Of a stretch of 9,498 nt of DNA, positions 1 through 5,742 are shown in pieces. The stretch lies in assembly GCA_900320235.1 (NCBI GenBank), contig ONRO01000409.1, forward strand, positions 1 to 9,498. The letters are read 5' to 3'. The notes under the pieces are model-generated. The model was not told the DNA's origin. It worked only from the letters and a program-made list of their open reading frames with translations, and made no database searches. Within the stretch, counting starts at the first letter, position 1. Every line of letters starts with the position of its first letter. The stretch is from an uncultured Eubacteriales bacterium. Lineage in GTDB: Bacteria > Bacillota > Clostridia > Oscillospirales > Acutalibacteraceae. A program made the translations under genes and the position numbers.

Positions 1-16
1 CACGCTGCCTGCCGGC

Positions 17-44
17 TTGACAATGGGAAAGATTATGGTATAAT
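17..44 (+). promoter_or_regulatory. Strong sigma-A promoter of the que leader/operon
   Basis: The -35 box TTGACA (17-22) is a perfect consensus match. A perfect TATAAT -10 box (39-44) lies 16 bp downstream, and TGG just before it gives an extended -10 (TGN). Transcription should begin near 51, leaving a leader of about 280 nt before the queD start. This is the best promoter-like sequence in the window. No other promoter of comparable quality lies between it and queF, so it probably drives all four que genes, or a small RNA plus those genes. Confidence 0.85.
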
Positions 45-50
45 ATAAAA

Positions 51-321
51 TGTAGAGGAAGGAGTTTTCCCGACAGTTCGTTTGCGCCATCCTGTCGTTA
101 AAAAAACCAGGGCATCCGAAGAGCATGTCAATGCTCTGACAGGGGTATTGAATCAGATAGTTTATTGCTGCTGACAGAATAATACTGATCAGATGAGCTC
201 GGTTTACAGTCTGATAATCAGCCCCGTATTTCATTTGAAATGTTGTCGGCTGTATTTGCGGCGGCACGGTTGATCTGATATACTATGGATGCGTCTGCTA
301 TAAGGCAGGCGCTGTTTTTTT
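51..321 (+). ncRNA. Structured leader RNA upstream of queD (candidate attenuator/riboswitch or small RNA)
   Basis: About 270 nt lie between a consensus promoter and an intrinsic terminator, with no plausible open reading frame. Visible helices are: CGACAG 71-76 with CTGTCG 92-97; a perfect 7-bp hairpin AGAGCAT 120-126 with ATGCTCT 131-137 closed by a GTCA loop; GGGG 142-145 with CCCC 222-225, enclosing ATCAGA 152-157 paired to TCTGAT 210-215; ATTTC 228-232 with GAAAT 237-241; and the terminator stem 291-312. Because the terminator ends right before the queD ribosome site, regulation by premature termination is the simplest reading. A ligand such as preQ1 is expected from the genes downstream, but I cannot assign the element to a known preQ1 class. 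A stand-alone small RNA ending near 321 is the alternative. Confidence 0.5.
291..321 (+). terminator. Intrinsic terminator/attenuator immediately before queD
   Basis: GCGTCTGC (291-298) pairs with GCAGGCGC (305-312) to give an 8-bp GC-rich stem with one G-U pair and a 6-nt loop. A run of seven T begins three bases after the stem (315-321). The queD ribosome site starts at 322 and its start codon at 333. A terminator in this position, downstream of the only good promoter and directly before the first gene, is typical of transcription attenuation. Full termination here would silence the operon. Confidence 0.75.
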
Positions 322-332
322 AGAGGTGACTT

Positions 333-755
333 ATGTATTATCTGAAAAGCTCAGCTTCATTTGACAGCGCACATTTTCTTTTTGGTTATAAAGGGAAATG
401 TGCAAATATCCATGGCCATCACTGGGTAATTGAGGTTCAGGCAGCAGGTGAGAAGCTTATTGCTGACGGAACAAAAAAAGGAATGCTTATAGATTTTGGC
501 GATCTGAAAAAAGCTGTCAGAAAAATCGCCGACAGTTTTGATCATGCCCTGATCTATGAAACAGGCAGCCTGAAGAAAAAAACTGCTGAGGCACTGGATG
601 AGGAAGGGTTCAGGCTTATTGAAGTTGATTTCCGCCCCACAGCGGAAAACTTTGCAAGACATTTTTATGGGATCCTGAAAGACAGCGGAATACCGGTTAA
701 AAGTGTGGCAGTCTATGAAACTCCGAAAAACTGTGCTGTATATGAGGAGGAATAA
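333..755 (+). CDS. queD: 6-carboxy-5,6,7,8-tetrahydropterin synthase QueD
   Basis: QueD converts 7,8-dihydroneopterin triphosphate to 6-carboxytetrahydropterin, the first dedicated step of queuosine (preQ0) synthesis, in the cytoplasm. The 140-residue product has the PTPS/QueD fold signatures: an N-terminal SAHFL (His14) and the CANIHGH block with Cys23, His27 and His29. The three histidines are the expected zinc ligands and Cys23 the catalytic cysteine. An FDHALIY segment (Asp70-His71) supplies the other catalytic residues, followed by RPTAENFA (101-108) and a C-terminal VYET with Glu129. Length is normal for the family. The start has AGAGGTGA at 322-329. The gene ends 2 bp before queE, whose ribosome site lies inside the last codons of queD, so the two are translationally close. 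Family membership rests on these motifs and on the queECF context, which separates it from eukaryotic-type PTPS. Confidence 0.96.
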   Translation: MYYLKSSASFDSAHFLFGYKGKCANIHGHHWVIEVQAAGEKLIADGTKKGMLIDFGDLKKAVRKIADSFDHALIYETGSLKKKTAEALDEEGFRLIEVDFRPTAENFARHFYGILKDSGIPVKSVAVYETPKNCAVYEEE

Positions 756-757
756 TA

Positions 758-1417
758 ATGTTTTCTGTTGCAGAAAGCTTTGTCAGCATTAACGGTGAAG
801 GCACACGGGCAGGTGAACTTGCAGTATTTATACGTTTTCGCGGCTGCAATCTGAGGTGTTCATACTGTGATACTATCTGGGCAGCAGATGACAGTGCAGC
901 TGCTAAGAATCTGAGTGCAGATGAAATAGCCGGATTTGTCAGAAACAGCGGAGTTAAAAATGTTACCCTGACAGGCGGAGAACCTTTGCTTCAGAAAGAA
1001 ATCCGTAATCTTACAGATATTCTGATTAGTCAGGGAAATCGTGTCGAAATAGAAACAAACGGCAGTCTGTCTCTTGATGAACTTGCACGATCGGAGAAAA
1101 GACCTGTCTTTACAATGGACTATAAGCTGCCTTCAAGCGGTATGGAAGATAAAATGAACTGTGAGAATTTTGCGTATCTTGACAGAAATGATACAGTTAA
1201 GTTTGTAAGCGGAAGCGTTCAGGATCTTGAAAGGGCATATGAGATAATCTGTAAATATCAGCTGATTGGAAAATGTAATATATATTTCAGTCCTGTGTTC
1301 GGAAAGATAGAACCGGAAAAGATAGTGGAGTTCATAAAAGAAAAAAAGCTTAATGATGTAAGACTTCAGCTTCAGCTTCATAAATTCATCTGGAATCCGG
1401 ATATGCGCGGCGTATGA
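758..1417 (+). CDS. queE: 7-carboxy-7-deazaguanine synthase QueE (radical SAM)
   Basis: QueE is a radical S-adenosylmethionine enzyme that rearranges 6-carboxytetrahydropterin to 7-carboxy-7-deazaguanine (CDG) with loss of ammonia. The 219-residue protein has the CxxxCxxC cluster motif with Cys30, Cys34 and Cys37 (in FRGCNLRCSYCD), which binds the [4Fe-4S] cluster. Before it is the substrate-binding ESFVSINGEGTRAG segment (6-19). LTGGEP (71-76) is the SAM-binding GGE motif and VEIETNGS (96-103) is the usual second strand. The C-terminus LHKFIWNPDMRGV is a QueE hallmark. Length matches the family. GAGGAGG at 744-750 lies 7 nt before the ATG. The stop is 15 bp upstream of queC, so the genes are co-transcribed. 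Confidence 0.96.
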   Translation: MFSVAESFVSINGEGTRAGELAVFIRFRGCNLRCSYCDTIWAADDSAAAKNLSADEIAGFVRNSGVKNVTLTGGEPLLQKEIRNLTDILISQGNRVEIETNGSLSLDELARSEKRPVFTMDYKLPSSGMEDKMNCENFAYLDRNDTVKFVSGSVQDLERAYEIICKYQLIGKCNIYFSPVFGKIEPEKIVEFIKEKKLNDVRLQLQLHKFIWNPDMRGV

Positions 1418-1432
1418 TAAGAGGAGGAAAAA

Positions 1433-2125
1433 ATGAAAGCACTTGTATTATTCAGCGGAGGAGTAGACAGCACTACATGTCTTGCTATTGCAATAGAAAA
1501 ATACGGAGCAGATGAAGTTCTTGCTCTTTCTGTAAGTTACGGTCAGAAGCATAGCAGGGAAAATGATGCCGCTCGGAAAATTGCAGCCTATTACGGAGTA
1601 AAGCTCAGGGAAATCGATGTTTCGGTGATTTTTCAGGACAGCAGCTGCTCCCTGCTCAAAGGTTCAGATGAGGAAATACCTAAGGAAAGCTATGATGAAC
1701 AGATCAAAAAAACAGGAGGAGCACCTGTTTCAACATATGTTCCTTTCCGCAACGGATTGTTTTTATCCTGTGCCGCAAGTATTGCTCTTTCAAATGGCTG
1801 CACGGAGATATTTTACGGGGCACACAGCGATGATGCGGCAGGAAATGCCTATCCTGACTGCAGCAGCGAATTCAATGATTCAATAAACAGAGCTATATAT
1901 CTTGGAAGCGGAAATGTACTGAAGGTCACCGCGCCGTTTATAGGAATCAATAAGTCACAGGTGGTTAAACGGGGTCTTGAACTTAATGTCCCATATGAAA
2001 TGACATGGAGCTGCTATGAGGGCGGCGACCGTCCGTGCGGAGTCTGCGGTACCTGCCGTGACAGGGCTGAGGCATTCAGGCTTAACGGAGTAACTGATCC
2101 GGCTTTGAAAATCAATGAATCCTGA
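1433..2125 (+). CDS. queC: 7-cyano-7-deazaguanine synthase QueC
   Basis: QueC is the ATP-dependent enzyme that turns CDG and ammonia into 7-cyano-7-deazaguanine (preQ0), the third enzyme of the operon. The 230-residue product begins with the PP-loop ATPase motif SGGVDSTT (8-15). YVPFRN (102-107) and YGAHSDD (128-134) are conserved QueC segments. The C-terminal part carries four cysteines, Cys194, Cys202, Cys205 and Cys208 (in CYEGGDRPCGVCGTC), which form the structural zinc site. Length is near the roughly 220 residues usual for Bacillus QueC. GAGGAGG at 1421-1427 precedes the ATG by 5 nt. A 90-bp gap with no clear terminator separates it from queF. Confidence 0.96.
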   Translation: MKALVLFSGGVDSTTCLAIAIEKYGADEVLALSVSYGQKHSRENDAARKIAAYYGVKLREIDVSVIFQDSSCSLLKGSDEEIPKESYDEQIKKTGGAPVSTYVPFRNGLFLSCAASIALSNGCTEIFYGAHSDDAAGNAYPDCSSEFNDSINRAIYLGSGNVLKVTAPFIGINKSQVVKRGLELNVPYEMTWSCYEGGDRPCGVCGTCRDRAEAFRLNGVTDPALKINES

Positions 2126-2144
2126 AAGTGAAGCCGTGTTCAGG
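2121..2144 (+). repeat. Inverted repeat spanning the queC stop codon
   Basis: CCTGAA (2121-2126) and TTCAGG (2139-2144) form a 6-bp stem around a 12-nt loop overlapping the queC stop. No T run follows, so it is not an intrinsic terminator. It could be a processing or stability element between queC and queF, or chance. The rest of the gap to queF holds a second weak pairing, GAGCT 2148-2152 with AGCTC 2176-2180. Confidence 0.3.
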
Positions 2145-2201
2145 AAAGAGCTTTGTGCAGCAGATCGAAAAGTTCAGCTCCGGAGGACAGAGTCACCCGG
2201 G

Positions 2202-2208
2202 AAAGGAG
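2202..2208 (+). promoter_or_regulatory. Ribosome binding site deciding the queF start
   Basis: AAAGGAG lies 7 nt upstream of the ATG at 2216. An in-frame ATG further upstream (2153) has no ribosome site and would add 21 residues absent from known QueF proteins, so 2216 is chosen. Confidence 0.85.
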
Positions 2209-2215
2209 TGTAGAA

Positions 2216-2713
2216 ATGGAAGGAAGAAGCGAAAATGAAAGAGGAGAGATCACTCTTCTCGGAAACAATAATACAAAATACAAGTCGGATTATGATTCGT
2301 CCGTACTGGAAACATTTCCGAACAAGCACCCGGATAATGACTATTTTGTAAAATTCAATTGTCCGGAGTTCACAAGTCTGTGTCCGATAACAGGGCAGCC
2401 TGATTTTGCAACTATATATATATCATATATTCCTGCAGAAAAGATGGTGGAAAGCAAATCACTCAAGCTGTACCTTTTCAGCTTCCGTAATCACGGGGAT
2501 TTTCACGAGGATTGTGTGAATATCATAATGAAGGATCTGATAAAACTTATGGATCCGAAATATATTGAGGTCTGGGGAAAGTTTCTTCCGAGAGGCGGAA
2601 TATCTATTGATCCATACTGCAACTATGGCAGAGCCGGAACAAAATGGGAAAGCCTTGCATGGGACAGACTTGCCCGCCATGATATGTACCCTGAAACGGT
2701 GAATAACAGATGA
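2216..2713 (+). CDS. queF: NADPH-dependent 7-cyano-7-deazaguanine reductase QueF
   Basis: QueF reduces the nitrile of preQ0 to the aminomethyl group of preQ1 using two NADPH. This is the last free-base step before tRNA-guanine transglycosylase inserts preQ1 into tRNA. The 165-residue product is the short, unifunctional Bacillus type and, from memory, is very close to B. subtilis QueF (YkvM), also 165 residues. The catalytic cysteine lies in NCPEFTSLCPITGQPDF (Cys55 at SLCP; the Asp in QPDF is the proton donor). The QueF motif ESKSLKLYLFSFRNHGDFHE follows. A conserved WGKFLPRGGISIDPY segment and a terminal HDMYPETVNNR complete the fold. It is related to GTP cyclohydrolase I but does a different reaction. 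It is the last gene of the que operon, followed by a strong terminator. Confidence 0.97.
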   Translation: MEGRSENERGEITLLGNNNTKYKSDYDSSVLETFPNKHPDNDYFVKFNCPEFTSLCPITGQPDFATIYISYIPAEKMVESKSLKLYLFSFRNHGDFHEDCVNIIMKDLIKLMDPKYIEVWGKFLPRGGISIDPYCNYGRAGTKWESLAWDRLARHDMYPETVNNR

Positions 2714-2747
2714 TTCAGTGAAAGATGAAAATATATCTCTGAAAAAG

Positions 2748-2785
2748 AAGCTCCTGTCCGGGATCATTCCCGACAGGAGCTTTTT
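2748..2785. terminator. Bidirectional intrinsic terminator between queF and the K+ channel gene
   Basis: AAGCTCCTGT (2748-2757) pairs with ACAGGAGCTT (2773-2782). After one bulged C, CGGGA (2759-2763) pairs with TCCCG (2768-2772) around a TCAT loop, giving about 15 bp. The T run at 2781-2785 serves queF on the plus strand. The A run at 2742-2746 becomes a U run for the minus-strand channel gene, whose stop codon lies one base away. A single element therefore ends both convergent transcripts. Confidence 0.9.
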
Positions 2786-2786
2786 A

Positions 2787-4073
2787 TCATATCTTTTCAG
2801 TTTTCTCATCATCAGAAACTTTGTCTTTCACCTTTGAATAAAGAATAACATTATCGTGTTCGTGAAAAACGAAATCACCCTTTGGAATGATCGTTTTGTC
2901 GCCCCGCTTTATCATAATAATGAATGTCTGTCTGGAAATATCAAGATCCCTGAGCATCTGACCATTCCACCGGTGACTGCCCCGTATCGTGATCTCTTTA
3001 AGATAAACAGGCTTGTCGCCCTTTATCGAATCTGCACCGATGATAAGCTGATCGCCGGGCTTAAGACGAACATTACCACGTGGAATCATAGTTTCTTCGC
3101 CTCTCTGAATAACGGCGATTATCATTCCCTGCGGCAGTGCAAGGTCAGTAACACGCTTTCCGACCCATTTGTCATTATTTTTCAGTTCGATTTTGATAAA
3201 ATGCACATCTTCTTCCTCTCCGTTCCCGATGCTCTGGAGTTTTGAATACTGCTCGACAAAACCGGCGGAAATGATACCGGTCGGGATAGCAACAATGCCT
3301 ACACCGAGAAAAGCAATGATAATACCCATGGCTTTTCCGGCAGTTGTGATCGGGTAGATATCACCGTAGCCCACAGTGAGAAGGGTAGAAACCGACCACC
3401 ATATTCCGGAGAATGCATTGCTGAATACCTCAGGCTGAACAGGATTTTCAATGCTGTACATGCAAAGACTTGAAGCAAGCATCATAACAAGGATGATGAA
3501 TATTGAGGACATCAGCTGCTGGCGCTTCCTGAGAAGAACCTCAGTAATTACATTAAGCGAATCATAGTAGGCGTTGATCCTGAAAAGTCTCAGTATTCTT
3601 GCAACACGGAACATTTTGAATACCGCAGCACCAGCCGGGAAGAACATCGGCATGAAATATGGGAAGAATGAGAGAAAATCAATAATACCTGTGAATGAGA
3701 AAATATATCTTATCACCGCCTTGGGATGGCTGCGTGTGGGATACAGGCATTTTGCTGTATATATTCTCAGAGCATAATCAACAGCAAAAAAGATAACAGT
3801 AACAAGCTCGACTGCATCAAATATGTAGCCGTATTGTTCACGGACAGAAGAATATGTGTTAAGTATTGTAATGGCAAGATTCACGATAAGCATGCTTGTG
3901 CTGAGAACATCATAGAATTGGTTGATAAATACATCGACTACGCCGACAGATACCATTTTGAAAATTTTCCGCCTGAATCTTTCGGACGGAGAAATAGTAA
4001 CATCCTCATCGTCAAGACCTGCAAGAGCCGGATCATGCACCGGACTGTCATTGTTTTCATTCAGTTTTGACAT
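2787..4073 (-). CDS. Six-helix voltage-gated-type K+ channel with two C-terminal RCK_C domains
   Basis: This is a predicted inner-membrane potassium channel of 428 residues. After a polar N-terminal tail of about 50 residues come S1 (about 58-74), S2 (83-102), S3 with IIDFLSFFPYF (from 130) and S4. S4 has Lys153 and Arg156, 159, 162 and 165 at every third position, the voltage-sensor pattern. S5 is near 188-207. The pore helix leads to the filter TVGYGD (233-238), and S6 spans about 247-271. The cytoplasmic part has two tandem RCK_C (TrkA_C) domains, about 293-348 and 367-423. Each has a W-x-G motif, an RG-(E/D)-x-T-(M/I)-IP-(R/K)-G turn, and a D-x-(L/V)-I end. There is no RCK_N nucleotide-binding domain. 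The start at 4073 is chosen over an upstream in-frame ATG because AAAGGAG lies 7 nt before it. It is divergent from trkA-trkH, suggesting a joint role in K+ flux. Channel identity is firm; direction, gating and ligand are not. Confidence 0.92.
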   Translation of the reverse strand: MSKLNENNDSPVHDPALAGLDDEDVTISPSERFRRKIFKMVSVGVVDVFINQFYDVLSTSMLIVNLAITILNTYSSVREQYGYIFDAVELVTVIFFAVDYALRIYTAKCLYPTRSHPKAVIRYIFSFTGIIDFLSFFPYFMPMFFPAGAAVFKMFRVARILRLFRINAYYDSLNVITEVLLRKRQQLMSSIFIILVMMLASSLCMYSIENPVQPEVFSNAFSGIWWSVSTLLTVGYGDIYPITTAGKAMGIIIAFLGVGIVAIPTGIISAGFVEQYSKLQSIGNGEEEDVHFIKIELKNNDKWVGKRVTDLALPQGMIIAVIQRGEETMIPRGNVRLKPGDQLIIGADSIKGDKPVYLKEITIRGSHRWNGQMLRDLDISRQTFIIMIKRGDKTIIPKGDFVFHEHDNVILYSKVKDKVSDDEKTEKI

Positions 4074-4080
4074 TATTACA

Positions 4081-4087
4081 CTCCTTT
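4081..4087 (-). promoter_or_regulatory. Ribosome binding site deciding the channel gene start
   Basis: Read on the minus strand this is AAAGGAG, 7 nt before the ATG at 4073-4071. It supports a 428-residue protein rather than the 20-residue-longer reading frame. Confidence 0.85.
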
Positions 4088-4113
4088 CAGAATGATGAAA
4101 AATCCCGGCAGCA

Positions 4114-4153
4114 GAGGTATCTGACATTGGCACAGGTCAGCTGATATTACCTC
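4114..4153 (-). other. Inverted-repeat hairpin in the leader of the channel gene
   Basis: GAGGTA (4114-4119) is complementary to TACCTC (4148-4153). Nested inside, CTGAC (4121-4125) is complementary to GTCAG (4136-4140) around a 10-nt loop, with a 7-nt bulge on one side. The region lies between the putative minus-strand promoter and the ribosome site, so it would fold in the channel mRNA leader. It has no terminator tail and does not match a riboswitch class I recognise. It may be regulatory, an operator, or chance. Confidence 0.35.
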
Positions 4154-4178
4154 ATGCCTGATATTTAAAATTATATAT

Positions 4179-4207
4179 ATTATATCATAAATCTGAAATA
4201 TATCCAA
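4179..4207 (-). promoter_or_regulatory. Putative promoter of the channel gene
   Basis: On the minus strand, TTGGAT (4207-4202) and TATAAT (4184-4179) are separated by 17 bp. The -10 is perfect but the -35 matches only three of six. A second TATAAT at 4175-4170 has an even poorer -35. The region is very AT-rich, so chance matches are likely. The predicted leader is about 100 nt. Confidence 0.35.
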
Positions 4208-4287
4208 TTGCCGCAGATAATAATAAAGATAAAAATTTATCCGTGCTTTGAAAAAAACTTAAAATTTCAAATAAATGGTAAATACAC

Positions 4288-4315
4288 TTGACATATTTTT
4301 TATTTGTTATATTAT
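4288..4315 (+). promoter_or_regulatory. Promoter of the trkA-trkH operon
   Basis: TTGACA (4288-4293) is a perfect -35. TATTAT (4310-4315) is a five-of-six -10 at 16-bp spacing. AT-rich DNA with A and T tracts lies upstream (about 4215-4275) and could act as an UP element. The predicted leader is about 50 nt, too short for a c-di-AMP riboswitch, and none is seen. Confidence 0.7.
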
Positions 4316-4373
4316 TATATGTGATGTATTATTTTCGTTTATCAGGAATACTGCATGAAAAAGTGAGGTTAAC

Positions 4374-5732
4374 ATGGATATTATAGTTGTCGGATGTGGT
4401 AAAATAGGCTCAAAAATCGTGCAAAGTCTTGTCGAAGAAGGTCATGATGTTGTCGCAGTGGATAATAATTCCACTGTGCTTGAGAGCATTACTAATATTT
4501 ATGATGTAATGACTGTATGCGGAAGCGGAACAGACTGTGAAACACTTCAGGATGCAGGTGTATCAGAAGCTGAACTTGTAATAGCCGTTACTGCATCAGA
4601 TGAATTCAATATGCTGTGCTGCTATCTGAGCAGAAAAATGGGAGCAAAGCATACAATTGCAAGAATAAGAAAGCCGGAGTATAATCTTGAGAGTCTTTCT
4701 TTCCTGAAGCATCAGCTTAATATTTCAGTGGTTATTAACCCTGAAATGTATGCAGCAAGGGAAATGTATAATATCGTCAGGATGCCTTCCGCAGTAAAGA
4801 TAGAATCATTTTCCGGCAGAAATTTTGAAATAATTGAAATAGTAATAAATGAGGGCTCTGCGCTTGACAATCTCAAGCTTATGGATATCAGGAGCAGATT
4901 CAAGGAAAAATTCCTTGTATCTGTCGTCAAAAGAGGCGATGAGGTGTTTATTCCTGACGGTAATTTTGTTCTCAGAAAGGGCGACAAAATAGGTCTGACA
5001 GGAGAGTCGGGAGAGATCCTCAAGCTTATGAGGGTTCTGGGGCTTGAAAGAAAACAGGCAAGGAATATAATGCTTCTCGGTGGCAGCAGGATCGCATATT
5101 ATCTTGCTGTAAAGCTGATCGCATCTGGTCACAGGGTGAAGATAATAGAGCGTGACCCTGTTCGCTGTGATGAACTGTCAGATCTTCTTCCGAAGGCAGT
5201 TATAATAAACGGTGACGGCGCACAGCAGGAGGTCCTTGAAGAAGAAGGTCTTAACACGACTGATGCATTCGTAGCCCTGACAGGAATGGATGAGGAAAAC
5301 ATTCTCATATCAATATTTGCATCCGGCAAGCATGTGCCGAAGGTCATAACAAAGGTGAACAGAGGCGAGCTTGCGGAAATGGCAAATAACCTCGGAATAG
5401 ATACAGTGATCTCTCCGAAACAGATCGTTGCGGACAGGATAGTGCAGTATGCAAGAGCACTTGAAAACAGTCTTGGAAGTAATGTTGAAACCCTTTATAA
5501 AATAATGGATGAAAAGGCAGAGGTGCTTGAATTCAATGTCAAATCAGATTTCAAGGCAATGAATGTACCTTTGAAGGATCTGAAATTCAAGGATAATATA
5601 CTCCTCGGCGGAATAATCCGCAACCGGAAGTCAATTCTGCCGACAGGTAATGATGTGATCCTTGAGGGTGACAGAGTTATCGTTGTTTCAGAAAGCCGCA
5701 GACTGAACGATCTTTCTGATATTCTGAGGTGA
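4374..5732 (+). CDS. trkA: Trk system potassium transporter, NAD-binding subunit TrkA
   Basis: TrkA is the cytoplasmic regulatory ring that binds the TrkH membrane subunit and gates K+ uptake in response to nucleotides. The 452-residue protein has the duplicated layout RCK_N-RCK_C-RCK_N-RCK_C. The first Rossmann unit starts MDIIVVGCGKIG (GxGxxG at Gly7-Gly9-Gly12) with an acidic Asp30 at the end of strand 2, suited to NAD(H). RCK_C 1 lies about 137-222 with RGDEVFIPDGN. The second Rossmann unit starts near 231 with NIMLLGGSRIAYYLA and Glu259. Its glycine motif is altered (GGSRIA, with the last glycine replaced), so this half may bind nucleotide differently. RCK_C 2 lies about 363-452. Length matches two-repeat TrkA, not the half-size KtrA. 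A GTGAGG ribosome site lies about 5 nt before the ATG. The stop is 10 bp before trkH. Confidence 0.95.
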   Translation: MDIIVVGCGKIGSKIVQSLVEEGHDVVAVDNNSTVLESITNIYDVMTVCGSGTDCETLQDAGVSEAELVIAVTASDEFNMLCCYLSRKMGAKHTIARIRKPEYNLESLSFLKHQLNISVVINPEMYAAREMYNIVRMPSAVKIESFSGRNFEIIEIVINEGSALDNLKLMDIRSRFKEKFLVSVVKRGDEVFIPDGNFVLRKGDKIGLTGESGEILKLMRVLGLERKQARNIMLLGGSRIAYYLAVKLIASGHRVKIIERDPVRCDELSDLLPKAVIINGDGAQQEVLEEEGLNTTDAFVALTGMDEENILISIFASGKHVPKVITKVNRGELAEMANNLGIDTVISPKQIVADRIVQYARALENSLGSNVETLYKIMDEKAEVLEFNVKSDFKAMNVPLKDLKFKDNILLGGIIRNRKSILPTGNDVILEGDRVIVVSESRRLNDLSDILR

Positions 5733-5742
5733 GGGTAAGGCT

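Noticed and set aside
51..321. The leader as 6S RNA, RNase P RNA, tmRNA or SRP RNA
   Set aside because: None of the conserved signatures (the 6S long rod, RNase P GAGGAAAGTCC core, tmRNA tRNA-like ends, SRP GGAA/GGAG loop motif) is present.
2153..2215. N-terminal extension of queF from an upstream ATG
   Set aside because: There is no ribosome site before it, the extension matches nothing in the family, and the start at 2216 gives the exact usual length of 165 residues.
4074..4133. Twenty-residue N-terminal extension of the channel
   Set aside because: A strong AAAGGAG lies just before the internal ATG at 4073, and the extension would be encoded across that ribosome site.
4355..4366. Three-codon reading frame ATG-AAA-AAG-TGA overlapping the trkA ribosome site
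   Set aside because: It has no ribosome site of its own and is short enough to occur by chance, so I do not call a regulatory upstream ORF.
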